Part shown: piece by piece, positions 1 through 11,971 of the stretch
Layout: each line of letters opens with the position of its first letter
How positions within the stretch are numbered: position 1 is the first letter of the stretch
DNA from: Carnegiea gigantea
Lineage: Eukaryota; Streptophyta; Magnoliopsida; Caryophyllales; Cactaceae
Direction: 5' to 3'
Assembly (NCBI GenBank): GCA_029747015.1
Contig: JAKOGI010000576.1
Location: 261,501 to 325,500 of the forward strand
Length of the DNA stretch: 64,000 bases
Program-made: the position numbers and the translations under genes
Notes under the pieces: generated by a model
Told to the model about the DNA's origin: nothing
Database searches by the model: none
What the model saw: the letters and a program-made list of their open reading frames with translations, nothing else

Positions 1-127
1 GAGAAAAGTTATTAGTAAGGAATATCGTATACTATTAGAGATTTGTGATATTAGAAATAGACTTGTCATGTTAGAAATGCATATTGTTTATCTTCTACAT
101 GCCCTTCCTTTGTATTTTCCTTGCTAG

Positions 128-870
128 ATGGATCCTTATGCTATTAATATGATGCATGGTATGTCTATGGCGGCCCACATTTCACTATTGCATGCTAGCA
201 TGATAACTCATGCATAGGACCCTTTCTCCGAGTTTCACAGCATCACGGTTCGTGCATTCAAATTGCTATAGCCCTTGCCCATGGTTGATCCGTGGGTACA
301 GTTTAGGCTCCATTATCATCATTTCGTGATGACAGGGAACTTAGGTTGGGACCGACCTAGGTTCCAGGTCCTGGGGGCTTACACTACCATCACTTCAGAG
401 TTAATGTTACGAGAGGAGTTCGAGCAGAGAGGGATTACTATGGAGACTCTTTAGCACGTCTTTCCTTTACACCAGGCACATTCCCCGCTTGCACCACCTA
501 CACCAGCACAGGAACCACCTTCGCCGCCCATACCGAGTACTCCACAAATGCTCGACTGCCATGGGGAGGCTCATGTGGTGGTGGATCTCCCTGATATACC
601 ATAGGTCGTGGTAGTTAGTTCTGACGACGAGCCCATGGAGGTTTCTAGGGCCATCTAGAGGAAGAGGATGATCAAGAGGAGGATCAGGAGATTGATGAGG
701 TAGTAGAGGAGCAGCAGATGGATTAGGAGGTCAAAGAGGATATGGGAGAGCTGCAGGTCGATCAGGAGATCGACGAGGTAGAGTTTGGAGCATCAGACAG
801 CAGCTACGACTCAGGCGAGGAGCTGGGAGATGAGTCCAACCCAGTTTACGATCCGTCTAGGGATCGTTAG
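128..870 (+). pseudogene. Accessory ORF upstream of gag, copy A1
   Basis: A reading frame of about 247 codons lies between primer site and gag, where standard Tekay elements have only leader. It begins MDPYAINMMHGMSMAAH and ends in an acidic tail (DSSYDSGEELGDE, then YDPSRDR and TAG at 868-870). The middle contains a conserved DPFSEFHSITVRAF block, a proline-rich stretch (about residues 120-145) and runs of E, D and Q. A1 has several in-frame stops and a frameshift near 640. The same protein is readable in A2 (20565-21295), and the first residues survive in element C (33257). The start is preceded by a pyrimidine-rich stretch ending TTGCTAG, which looks like a 3' splice site. I recognise no enzyme motif; function is unknown. 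Conservation between copies is seen, its significance is inferred. Confidence 0.6.
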
Positions 871-1275
871 GTTTTTTTCCTAGTGTTGTCTTGAGAAGGT
901 TACATTTTAAGCACTGCATGTATATACTATGGTCGGATTGAATAGTTGCGTTTTGTGTAGCATATGACATTGTATATAGTTAGTTATATCCTTCCGACCG
1001 TGATGACATGGTCCGCTTCTTTTATGGGCTTGTGACGGACTTAGGGACTGGGGGGCTAGTCAGTATTTTAGATAGGAGCCAGAGCTAATTTTGCTTAGTC
1101 AGCTAGATATGTTATATTTTATTGGTTATGTATATAAACAGACAGCTATGTATGAAGCTTTTGGGTTCTGTTTCAAATAATATTTGAGCCATATTAAATG
1201 CATTTGTTGGGCATGCTTATCTTATATGTTTGGGCATTATAGTGATTGAATTATTTCATTTAGTGTATGGTCAGA

Positions 1276-2620
1276 ATGTCTGAGTTAGTGCAAAATGATG
1301 CAGAGATTCATATAGAGGATAACTCGGATCATGGCTAGGGATCGGGTGATCAAGCCTTGCATCATGTGCCACTAAATTTTAGCCAAATGCCACCAATTCT
1401 CTCTGAGTTAGTTGACAACATTGGGGACCCAAACTACTGGCCGACCTTAGTAGTGTATGACGGAAATTATGATTCAGTAGTATTGGAGGAATGGGTAAGG
1501 GGAATGGAGAAAATCTTTGCAGTGGTAGAAGTTCCAGAAGAAAAGAAAATAAACATTGGGACATATTATTTTTCTGGCGAAATTGATATTTGGTGGAGCA
1601 TTGCTAAGGGTAGGCTCATAGGGCTTGAATTCACCTAGATTAAATTTCTAATTGAGTTGAGGGCAAAATTTTATCCAATCGTGGTCCAAAGGCAAAAGGA
1701 GAAAGAGTTTATGGAGCTGAATATGAGTAGTAATATGACTATGATGCAGTATGCCAGTAAGTTCATAGAATTATCCGAGTTTGTCCCTGAATTTATGTCA
1801 TCTGAAAGGTTGAAGATGAGAAGGTTTGAAGAGGGTTTGGCCTTCTACATTCGAAATTAGTTAGGTGGGCAATCAATCTTGACTTACCAAGAGCTACATG
1901 AGCGAGCCGCTGAGGTGGAGCGGGTGAAGACAGAGTTAAGGTCCCTAAACCCGATCAACCAAAATAGAAAAGGGTTTGAGCGAGGAACTCTGACTGAGAG
2001 TGTGAACCAGAAGAAACCTTCTTCCGCTCCTCCTAGGAGTCATCCTGTAGGCTCAGTAGAGCCTTGTGGGAAATGCGAAAGAGCAAATCAAACCACCACT
2101 GAATACCAAGTAGGCACCAACAACTGTATGTTGTGTGTAAGCCCTGAACTCCTTATTGCTGCATGCCCCCAAAGGTTGAAGGTTGTAGATAAGGGTGCAG
2201 CAAAACCCTAGGCCCCACCCCGCCAAGGAGCCCCACTACCAAGGCCTGCAGGACTAGGATGGGTATATATAATGAGCAAGACGGAAGCTGCCACCTCCGG
2301 TACGGCAATCACTGGAACTCTTTTTTTAAATTCAAAGCCATTTTGTGTATTATTTAATTCGGGTGCTACTCATTCATTTATAACCACCCGATCTGCCATG
2401 CAATTGAACCTGGAGGATAGGAGGACTGAAACTAATTATAGGATCAAGCTACCCAATGATTCTGTGATTGAGTGCCCCATCTCCTATAAATTTGTTCCCA
2501 TTACCATTGGGGGAACCACCTTCCTTGTGGATTTGATTCAATTTAATTTGTCTAATTTTGATATCATTTTGAGAATGAATTGATTACACACTTATGGAGC
2601 TAAGATTGACTGTGAAGATC
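1276..2620 (+). pseudogene. Ty3/gypsy gag-protease, copy A1 (broken)
   Basis: One frame from ATG 1276 runs through gag into protease, interrupted by in-frame stops (for example TAG near 1338, TAG 1636-1638, TAG 1858-1860, TAG 2209-2211). The gag core is recognisable by EEWVRGMEKIF, DIWWS and FYPIVVQRQKEKEF, the usual Retrotrans_gag pattern. The zinc knuckle is degraded: CMLCVSPELLIAAC keeps the three cysteines but has Leu where the histidine belongs. Protease follows at about 2272-2583, with NSGATHSF in place of DSGATHSF, so the catalytic aspartate is lost. The frame is cut at 2620 by the giant LTR insertion; its continuation resumes after 7842. No functional Gag could be made from this copy. 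Confidence 0.85.
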
Positions 2621-3984
2621 TGTAACACCCCCAACCCTTAGGGTCAGGATCGTTACATTTTCTTACTTCTTACTTAATTCCTGGGGTGAAATGGACAGAA
2701 TTTCGCCTACTGATCATTTCCCAGGCTAAAAGCTTTACAATAAATCCCTGCTTGGAATAGTAACATATAAAACTTCTAGAACAAGCTCAACGGCTATACG
2801 TCGGAGTCCACAGCTCTAGGGAACACTCGCCCGGAGCACACCAACCATAAAGTTCATTAATAGGGAAGAAAATCAAATATATAACTTAACGGTTTACACA
2901 ACTGGAGTACTGGGGTTTAAATCTCAAAACACAGCTAATTTCAACTAAAGACATCTAACCAATCAGATGGTTGGCGCACATGGCCATACAGAGCAACTTA
3001 TAAACAATATGCATTATATGAGCTAGAAAACTTAGTTTACAACATTTACAAACTAGGAATACATTACATTACATCGTTAAACACATGAAGCTACTTCTAT
3101 ATGGCACACATGACTCTTTTTCAAGCGGGGGTAATCTCCACCTCAGCATAAGTAGCTTGACTTCCACCTGTCATAACAGAAGCCTGGGGAAAAAGGGGAA
3201 AGAGTAATGAGATGAGCAACCACACGCTCAATGGGAATTCCCTACTTCTTAAAACCCAAAGCAGTTATAGGCAATAATACTAATAATAGCCACATATCAC
3301 ACATTCATACTTTACTATCACATTAGGCAATCATAGTTCCCAAGGAAAGATCACCCTTCTTAAACATCATTCCAACCACTCAACTCCATTCTAGGCCCTC
3401 AATGACCAAACTTCCCTACTAGTAGGCATTCAGGCATATAAACAAGTATGCAACAAGGGCTGGATACAAAGGCCTTCAAACTCACTTTTGAAAACATAGC
3501 GACTCTCGATAAATACCAAGAATGGTTTATAATCCATATAAACTCCTTTAAAGCTTATAATTCTTTGTAAAAGTTCACAAAACATCTAAACTGGTAAGAA
3601 AGACTTGTCAAGAACATACTTTTATAGGATATGCACATTGAAACGAATAATGCAACATCTGAAACTTCATTTGACTAATCTTGGAAATCCTTTCATAAAA
3701 GATGAACAGGAGGTGCACATTTGAAAGCTTTCTTTCTTTTCTCAAAAACACTTTACTCAGCCTCTTGAGGCTCGTATTCTTTAAAAGAAACTCTTTTTCT
3801 CACTTATTAGAAACTTACTCATAGCATAAAAATATCTTATTATGCTGGCTAGGGAGGTCAACACTGCCCTTAAGTGAGATCATCACTCTTAATCTACGTT
3901 ATCCCCGGGGTATACGTACTTATCCTTTGGCCAAAACGCGCCTAAGTAGAGCAACTCTAACCTCGATACTGTCCTCTGCGGGGC

Positions 3985-4253
3985 AACAGCTCACACCAGG
4001 ATAATCATATCCTGAGTCCAGTCCTCCTCAAGGCTTTCTTATGCGTTACACATCATAACTTATCTGGGAAATAGCTCACACCAAGATAATTCATACCTTG
4101 AGTCCAGTTCCCAGGAACAGCTCACACTAAGATAATTCATATCTTGAGTCCAGTTCCTAACATTTCTTTAGGGGGAAACAGCTCACGCCATCTTTGCATC
4201 CAGTTTCCAGGAACAGCTCACACCAAGATAACTCATATCTTGAGTCTAGTTCC
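3985..4253. repeat. Short tandem repeat inside giant LTR (~45-85 bp units)
   Basis: About five imperfect units share AACAGCTCACACCAAGATAA, then an ATATCTTGAGTCCAGTTCC-type end. Spacing varies from about 32 to 86 bases because one unit is expanded and one is shortened. No coding capacity. It lies 130 bases from the larger array in the same insertion. Confidence 0.75.
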
Positions 4254-4379
4254 TACCCTCTGGCCAATTGCCTAGCACTTTCTTAACCTTTAAGATCATA
4301 TTTCATTTCCCTTTTTCAAATGCTTACTTTGCTAAAAACTTACTTTTTAACAAATTGCTACAATCTTTCTAAATGCTTA

Positions 4380-5345
4380 TAGCTCATTTCGTTTTTAATT
4401 TAAAAACTTCTTATAAACGTACTAACTCGTAAAACGACTTTACTTTTAACTTTAAACACTTCGTATAAACGTAATACGTTTGTTAACATGTAAATCGACT
4501 TCATAAATGACTTAAAAGCTTCATATAGACGTGATAAGTTTATTAACATGTCAATCAACTTCCTTTGAAACTTAAAAGCTTCTTAAAAGTGTAATAAGCT
4601 TGTTAATACCTAAACCGATTTCGCTTAAAATTTAAAAGTTGCTTATAAACGTAATACGTTTACTAAATCATAAAACGACTTAGTTTCTAACTTAAATGCT
4701 TTGTACGAACATAATAAGTTTGCTAAATCGTAAAACGGCTCCGTTTCTAGTTTAAAAGTTTCGTATAAACGTAATAAGGTTGCTAAATCATAAAACGACT
4801 TTGTTTTCAACTTAAAAGCTTCATATAAACATATTAAGTTTGCTAAATTGTAAGACGATTTCGTGTTCAACTTAAAAGCTCCTTAATAACGTAATACGTT
4901 TGTTAGTTTGTAAAACGACTTCGTTTTAAACTTACAAGCTTCTTGTAAACGAAATAAAATTTGTTAACACATAAATCGGCTTCCAAAATAACTTAAAGGC
5001 TCCTTATAAACGTAAAATGTTTACTAAATCGTAAAACAACTTAGTTTCTAACTTAAATGCATCGTATAAATGTAACAGGGTTGCTAAATCGTAAAACGAC
5101 TTCGTTTTCAACTTAGAAGCTTCGTATAGACGTATTAAGTTTACTTAATCGTAAAACGATTTCGTTTTCAACTTAGAAGCTGCATATAAATGTAATAAGG
5201 TTGCTAAATCATAAAACGACTTCGTTTTTAACTTAAAAACTTCTTATAAATGTAAAATGATTGCTAACTCATAAAACGACTTCACTTTTTAGCTAAAAAG
5301 CTTCTTTTACACGTAATATGTTTGCTAAATCGTAGATCGAAACTC
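4380..5345. repeat. Tandem array of ~60-bp units inside giant LTR
   Basis: About 15 diverged units of roughly 60 bases follow one another, each with the words AAAACGACTTCGTTTT, CTTAAAAGCTTC and ATAAACGTAATAAGTTTGCT. Spurious open frames in this stretch simply repeat the unit and are not genes. The array makes up nearly a fifth of the giant LTR. Further diverged traces of the unit (CGTAAATCGA-like words) continue to about 5420. Confidence 0.85.
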
Positions 5346-7842
5346 GTTTGGGACATAACGTGCTTAGTTAACGTTTAATTCAAACTAAGTTCGAAATCGA
5401 AACCCATTTGAGACTTAAATACTTCGTTAGCAATAAACACAAGGTAGATTTGTTTGAAAAATCCTTTTTAACTCAAGGAGAGGTGCTTAAGCAAATTAAG
5501 ACCTTCGATCGCTTCCGAGCTCATTATTATTCAAAACTTAACTCAAAATAATTAGTTAGCGTATAACTCAAAATAGATTCGTAATAAAACTTCTGTTGTC
5601 ATTCTATAGCTCGTTTTAATTCCTTTTAAAACTCAAGAAGGGTGTATAAATAAACTAAAGGCTTAAAACATTCCCAAGCTTGCTACTATTCAAAAACTTA
5701 AAGTACTTGGCTCATTTATAAAGCGATTTAAGGTTTTTTTTTTTTCTATATTTTCAACACAAATGATTCTTAAAGTCATTATGGACTTACTAGCTCTTTA
5801 ATCGAAACTCAATAGAAACTTAAGTAAGCAAATAACATGCAAATAAGCTAAGTTTCATAATTAGTACCTTAAGGTGCTCTTTTTCGGGTCGCTTAAATTC
5901 CTTTAAACACGAGGAGGAGTTATAACAGACCAATGCTTTAAACATTTTCAAATTCACTTTTAGTTCACTTTTAAACTTCCTAAACCTATCAACTATTCAG
6001 TCGAGTCACTAACTAAATAGTTCGACGATTTAGGATCTCTTTTAGGCCACAAACATCTTAATCAACTAACTAGGTAATTGGTAGGCACTGAGAAGCGTTC
6101 GAAATCATAAAAACAAGCTTTCTAAATGGTCCTTTTCCCTTTTAAAGACGTATTAACTTTTAGCAAGAATTGGCCACATAGCATATTGAGGGGGGAGAGG
6201 AGTTTACACATAGCACATTGATACACTTCATATCACAACTCATTAAGCCACACATGGCCTCGCAATCCACACGATTGCGGCAATTCACTCCCTTATCTCC
6301 CTCCTCACATAGCACCGACCACAAGAACCTCAAACCACTCAATAGTTCCATCTTAAACCATCTAATTACTAAGCTTGGTTCAATATTGACATGTACAAAC
6401 CAATAATTCATAAAACCATCATGTATAAGCATAACATTCTCAACAATAGCCCAATAAAGAAATTTACACAGTTGTACTAATTTAGCGATAACTCCTAAAT
6501 AGAAACCAACATGCTCGTCTAATGCCTTAATTTGCCCATTTGGCATTTTTAAACTTCAAAACATGATTCAGGGCTAATGAACTGACAAAGCAACAACATT
6601 AAGGTCATAATCTCATTATTAATAATTTAATGAACTTCCAAACTGTCTAACTATAAATAATGCAATAGCAGTTTCAACATCCAATTAACCCACAATTAAC
6701 ATCGTGTTCATAATTCCCTCAATTTCAATTCTAGGTTTACCCCAACTGATTTCAGTCCTCAATTAACATGTGCTAACTAGTTTAGTTAACATCATTGAAA
6801 TTAGTAGTAATTTAGGAGGAAAGGAACCCTCACCTCGATTCCAAGCTAGGTGTTCGATCGAAGGCTTAACCGGCTTGACTTTAGGGCTCGAACGACTCCA
6901 AATTCTTCGGCTCTTGCACGCCCACACACAAACAGACCCCACTCGAGCCTAATACACGCCCACACTTCCAAATTCGAACCCTAACACAAACCCAATTTCA
7001 GTTGCTAGCTTGAGATTGAAATGGGGTGTTTGAAGTGCGAATTCTAACTCCAATTTATAGAAGATTGAAGCAATTAAGAGCTGAATCGCATGGCCATACC
7101 TGGGGCACATGTTCGAGCCCCGATTCGTCACCTAGAAATGTTGTAAACGTGTTTAGTTTGCTCGAAATTCTGCCCAGATTCGCGCCCAACGGTGGCTAAC
7201 TTGTAGGGGAGGTCGAATGGATGAGTTTGCAGGTAGCTAGTGGTGAAAATCTTCTAGCTTTGAGCTTGAAGGTCATGTTAATGGAGGAGGAGAGGAGGGG
7301 AAGAAGGCGAGCAGCAGAGAGAGAGAGTGTCTGTCGTGAGGGGGAATCGCGCGTGAGGAAGAAGGAGAGGGGGGTGTCTCGTGCAAATTACCAAAAAGCC
7401 CCTCCCTCACTTTATTTTTATGTCCCAAGCTGATTCACATTCGATGCCGCTAGTCTAGTTCGTAGCCCAAATTGTAAACCCAATTCGATAATATAATGTT
7501 TTATCGATTATTTAATCCCAAATACAGTTAGGTTTGATTTAATAAACATCGAACTATATTGAAGGCTGACAACCTAATCGTATTCGGGTTCCTACTTGAA
7601 TTAGTACTCGCTAATAACCGTTAATAGCGCTTATTAAAAATCATTGAAAGATTTTCAAAACTAATAATAATATTAATAATAATAATCAGTGACAATAATA
7701 TCCTTCTTAATAAAATTAACGTTCACGTAGCCACTTAGAAAATAATTTTCGCTCATATCGCTAATAAAATAGGCTTTTTATAATGTAAAAAGGCATCACG
7801 AACAACTCGACGGAATATGAAGTACGCGGACCTTACAAGATC

Positions 7843-9500
7843 TTAAGGTTATTTGGATAGATAAAAAAGCGAGAGAAGTATGTTTCTATGGGCAAAGAGA
7901 GGAAAAATCTTGCCCCTTGATCTGTGCAATGAAAGCAAGTAAGCTATTATGTTGGGGTGTATTGGATATTGGTGTTATGCTATCAACACCCAAACAAAAG
8001 AAGAGAAAGCGGAAAATATTCCTGTAGTTTGCGAATTTGAAGATGTTTTTTTCTGAAGAATTACCAGGACTACCCTCGCAGAGGGAAATTGGTTTTGAAA
8101 TTGAATTAATTCCTGATTCCCAACTTATCTCCAAAGCCCCATATCGTATGGCCTCAACTGAGCTTAAAGAACTGAAGATTCAGCTAGATGAGTTGTTGCT
8201 GAAGGCCTCTATCAGGCCAAGCGTGTCACCTTAGGGTGCCCCAGTGTTATTCGTAAACAAAAAGGATAGAACCTTAGGGCTATGTTTTGACTACAAGGAG
8301 TTGAACAAAATCACCATCAAAAACAAGTAGCCTTTGCGGCGAATAGATGACTTGTATGATCAACTGCAAGGAGCAGGAGTATTTTCTAAGATTGATTTGA
8401 GGTCGAGGTACCATCAACTTAGGATCAAATCTGAAGATATCCCCAACACTGCGTTTACGACCAGGTGTGGTCATTATAAGTTTACAGTACTGTCGTTTGG
8501 CCTCACCAATACCCCCGTAGCTTTCATGGATCTTATGAACAGGCTCTTTAGACCCTATCTGGACAAGTTGGTAGTGGTGTTCATAGATGACATCCTTATC
8601 TATTCTAAGGACAGGGAAGAACATGTTGATCATTTGAGGGTGGTGTTACAAACCCTGAGGGAGCATCAACTTTATAGCAAATTAAAGAAGAATGAATTTT
8701 GCTTGGAAGAAGTGGTGTTCTTAGGACATGTAGTTACAAAAGAAGGAATCAAAGTTGGCCCTAAGAAGGTAAAGGCAATCACGAAATGCTCAAGGGCTAC
8801 CAACGTCACTGAAGTAAGGAGCTTTCTGGCTTTAGCGGGCTATTATCGAAGGTTCATCAAGGACTTTTCGAAAATAGCCTCGCCCTTGACCAATCTACTG
8901 AAGAAAGCGAATAAATTTGAGTGGACAGGGAAATATAAGAGATCTTTTCAAGAGCTAAGGCAGCGATTAACTGCCGCTCCAATCCTAACGCTACCAGTGG
9001 AAGGTAAGGAGTATACCATCCATAGTGATGCCTCAAAGAACGGATTAGGGTGTGTTCTGATGCAGGAAGACAAAGTAGTAGCTTATGCCTCTCGACAGCT
9101 CAAGCCTTATGAGAAAAATTATCCGACCCATGACCTAGAGTTAGCAGCCGTGGTCTGTGCATTGAAAATTTAGAGACATTACTTATATAGGATACCTTGC
9201 AAGATCTATAATGACCATCAAAGTCTGAAGTATATCTTCACCTAAAAGGAGCTCAATTTAAGACAAGATGTTAGCTTAAGTTGCTTAAAGACTATGATTT
9301 GCAGATTCAATATCATCCAAGAAAAGCAAATGTTGTAACAGATACCCTGACTAGGAAAGCGCAACATAGCATAAACACTATGGTGATTACTCAATTGAGT
9401 CTGTTGAGAGAGCATGAGGACTTGCGAATTCAACTAGTGTCCTATGGGCAGGCAAATGTTCAATTATCAGCACTTACCTTATTGCCTTTCATATTAGAGG
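7843..9500 (+). pseudogene. Ty3/gypsy RT-RNase H, copy A1 (broken)
   Basis: This continues A1 pol right of the giant LTR. The RT N-terminal part (8037-8234, EIELIPDSQ... and [13 protein letters not shown]) precedes stop codons near 8232 and 8326, then a long open stretch (8334-9173) holds the RT core: [32 protein letters not shown] and the intact catalytic FIDDILIYS. RNase H follows with [13 protein letters not shown] and [14 protein letters not shown]. Stops near 9172 and 9244 end the open stretch. The RT active site survives although the frame does not. Flanking homology to A2 (23190-24870) is continuous. Confidence 0.88.
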
Positions 9501-9539
9501 AAGAATAAAAAAAAATTTAGAGAAAGGAAAGTCTGTAGT

Positions 9540-10843
9540 ACATGAGGATGAGACCCCGCGATTCCAAAATCACCTATATGTACCCAAAAATGGGGAACTA
9601 AGGAAACAGATCCTAGAGGAGGCTCACAATATTCGCTACTCAGTGTATCCAGGAAGCACCAAGAAGTACAAAGACTTAAGGTAATACTTCTGGTGGAATA
9701 ATATGAAGAAGAAGGTTATCGAACATGTAGACAAGTGTCTAACCTACCAGAAGATTAAAGCAGAGCATCAGCATCCCATGGGTGAACTGCGACCCCTAGA
9801 AATTCCCACTTGGAAGTGGGATTCAATCTCAATGGATTTCGTTATGGGTTTACCCCTTTCTGCCTCTAAGAAGAATGCTATCTGAGTCATAGTTGATCAA
9901 CTTACCAAGTCGGTCCATTTTCTGCCAATTAGGGATACTTGGGGAGTCGAAAAACTAGCCCAACTATATCTTAAAGAGATAGTCCACCTGCACGGAATTT
10001 CCTTTGACATAGTATCAGACAAGATTCAAAGATTCCAAACCCGTTTTTAGTAAACACTTCAAAAAGTCTTTGGAACCAAATTGAACTTTAATAGCTCTTA
10101 TCACCCTGAAACCGATGGGCAAACTAAAAGAATGAATCAAATTCTAGAGGATATGTTTAGAGCTTGTGTATTAGAGTTTCAAGGGAAGTGGGAAGACGAT
10201 TTATCATTGGTGGAGTTTTCTTATAACAGTAGCTACCAGTCCACTATCAAAATGGGCCCGTTTGAGGCTTTGTACGGAAGAAAATAATAAGAAGGATTTG
10301 GGAGCATATTAGGGTTGCCCAGAGTCGGAAAAAGAGTTATGCGGATAGGAGAAGGAGGCTCTGGAGTTTTAAGCAGGCGATAAAAGTTTTTCTGAAAATT
10401 TCGCCAACTAAGGGCATCAAAGGATTCGAAGTACGAGGCAAATTGAGTCCAGATATATTAGACCTGATGAAATCATTGAAAAGTTAAATCCCATAGCATA
10501 TCGACTAGATCTGCCGGTATAAGTAGAACACATGCATTATGTGTTTCACATATCTCAGCTCAGGAAGTATATTCTAGATTCGAACCGCACCATTGTATTT
10601 GAACCTATGGAAATCGCTGAAGATCTAGTATATGAGAAGTATCTAGTCCAAATACTAGATCATAGGATAAAGCAGTTGCGCAACAAGCACATACCACTAC
10701 TCAAGGTGCTTTGGGCAAACCATACCTCCTAAGAAGCCACTTGGGAGACTGAAGAGGAAATCAAAGCCAAGTACCGATATTTATTTGAGGTAATTTTGAA
10801 TGACATGATAAAGTTCATAACTTTCGAGGATGAAACTCTTTAA
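9540..10843 (+). pseudogene. Ty3/gypsy integrase-chromodomain, copy A1 (broken)
   Basis: Integrase is visible from the zinc-binding end (HVDKCLTYQK near 9709) through ISMDFVMGLP (first catalytic Asp), IVSDKIQRFQTRF (second Asp) to HPETDGQTKRMNQ, where Lys replaces the expected catalytic Glu. Stops interrupt at about 9884 and 10050. At about 10288, right after ALYGRK, roughly 85 bases present in A2 are missing; the break lies in an AAAATA word shared by both ends. The C-terminal chromodomain is readable at about 10640-10790 (VQILDHRIKQLRNKHIP, VLWANHT, EATWET) before the TAA at 10841-10843. A polypurine tract (10843-10854) and the LTR follow at once. Confidence 0.85.
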
Positions 10844-11231
10844 GGGGGGAAAGCTGTAATAGCCCAACCCTAAATTATGTTTATTTATTTAATTACCTCA
10901 CGTTAATGATTTTCTCATATTTATTTATTGCATTTAATCATCTCAGTGGGGAAAATTTTATTTGGGTCCTCACTTCGCAATTCTGGTTTTATTCACTTAT
11001 TTGATTATTAACAAAAATTTTGGGAGGATTGATAGTAGGCCCTAATATTATACTCTAAGTAATTTATTTTGTTTTCCGTAACATTACAGAAATTTAATTT
11101 TGAGTTAGGCGAAAAAGATATCATTACAGAGGGTGTTTTATTTTCGAACCCAACCTATTTCGGCCCAATTTAAAGACCAACAAGTTTGAATTATTAACTT
11201 AGCTAATAACCATAATTTAAGCTTAACCATG

Positions 11232-11890
11232 TGTAGGAGGCAAAAAAAAAATAATAATTATTCGTTCAATTAAGACCCGCCACGTGGAAATCCAATATTT
11301 TTTATTTCACCCAATTACGCGTTGCCACGTGTCAAATTAAATATTTGATGAATAATTATGGCGGCAAATTAAAAAGCGCCACATGCCACAAATGATGCAG
11401 AAAACAAATTATTATTCCTTTTCTTTAAGGAATGATTAGTAAAGAACCCTAACTCCATTTCTCTATAAAAGGGAGTCTACTCCTCCCATTTTGGAGGCTC
11501 AGCACACGCAGCAGTGGAAGATTCATTCACTCTGAAGACTCAAGGGGCCAATTTCTCTGAAGGAAGACAACAAGCACAATCAAAGCACGTGCTGTCTACC
11601 ATCGAAGATCAAAGAAAGCTCGTCTTGATTGAGATCAAGCCTCTTAGGCCCTCTCCCAAGATCAAATCCATTGAAATTCATTCAAAGGAAGTCAAATCAA
11701 CCAACTTGATCAAGATACAAGTCAACTGACCCTCCTTCAAGTACAAATTGGAGATCGAATCAGAGGACTTTTATTTGTTTACTTGTAACAAATACACAGA
11801 GATTGTATCCACACCTTCTGAAATTAATATAAATTAATTTGTCCATATTTCTTGTCTTAATTTATTTTAGGCACAAAATTTGTGTTTACA
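11232..11890 (+). repeat. 5' LTR of element B
   Basis: 659 bases, TG...CA, nearly identical by eye to the 3' LTR at 17563-18218, with scattered substitutions and small indels. Carries two G-box palindromes, a TATA box and a transcribed R-U5 part. Confidence 0.9.
11281..11470 (+). promoter_or_regulatory. Element B LTR promoter with two G-boxes and TATA box
   Basis: CACGTG occurs at 11281-11286 and 11336-11341, the second inside GCCACGTGTC, the ACGT-core context known from abscisic-acid response elements. TATAAAA follows at 11464-11470. The same layout recurs in the 3' LTR (CACGTG at 17610 and 17655, TATAAAA at 17793). bZIP or bHLH binding is inferred from the motif only. Confidence 0.6.
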
Positions 11891-11893
11891 AAT

Positions 11894-11912
11894 TTGGCAC
11901 GCTCGGTGGGAC
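11894..11912 (+). promoter_or_regulatory. Primer-binding-site-like sequence of element B
   Basis: TTGGCACGCTCGGTGGGAC lies three bases after the LTR, the position of a tRNA primer site. It is not the Met-tRNA site used by elements A, C and D. I do not assign the tRNA. Confidence 0.6.
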
Positions 11913-11971
11913 GTCTCTGCCTCTCATCTCCTTCTCCAAACAAACAAGTTCAGCACTCCTTTGAAGAAGAA

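Larger units (their letters stand above)
2621..7837 (-). mobile_element. Giant (5.2 kb) solo LTR-like insertion
   Basis: The insertion starts TGTAACACCCCC and ends GGACCTTACA, giving TG...CA ends with short inverted termini, and is flanked by the perfect 5-bp duplication AGATC (2616-2620 and 7838-7842). Copy A2 has uninterrupted sequence at this site (about 23150). No gag or pol is recognisable on either strand, so I read it as a solo LTR, unusually long at 5217 bases. Minus orientation is inferred: read on the minus strand it ends GGGGGTGTTACA like the Tekay LTRs, and the minus-strand text around 3100-4050 resembles the 3' part of those LTRs in layout. It holds two tandem arrays (3985-4253 and 4380-5345) and, near 7260-7380, a purine-rich stretch equivalent to the pyrimidine-rich leader of other LTRs. 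A non-autonomous element without coding capacity is the alternative. Confidence 0.7.

Noticed and set aside
4643..4870. Repetitive 75-codon frame with Tyr-Asp-Leu-Ala-like units
   Set aside because: Merely the ~60-bp tandem unit read in one frame; neighbouring units are not in frame.
3900..5400. Tandem arrays as CRISPR
   Set aside because: Units are contiguous and diverged with no conserved repeat/unique spacer alternation, in a plant genome.
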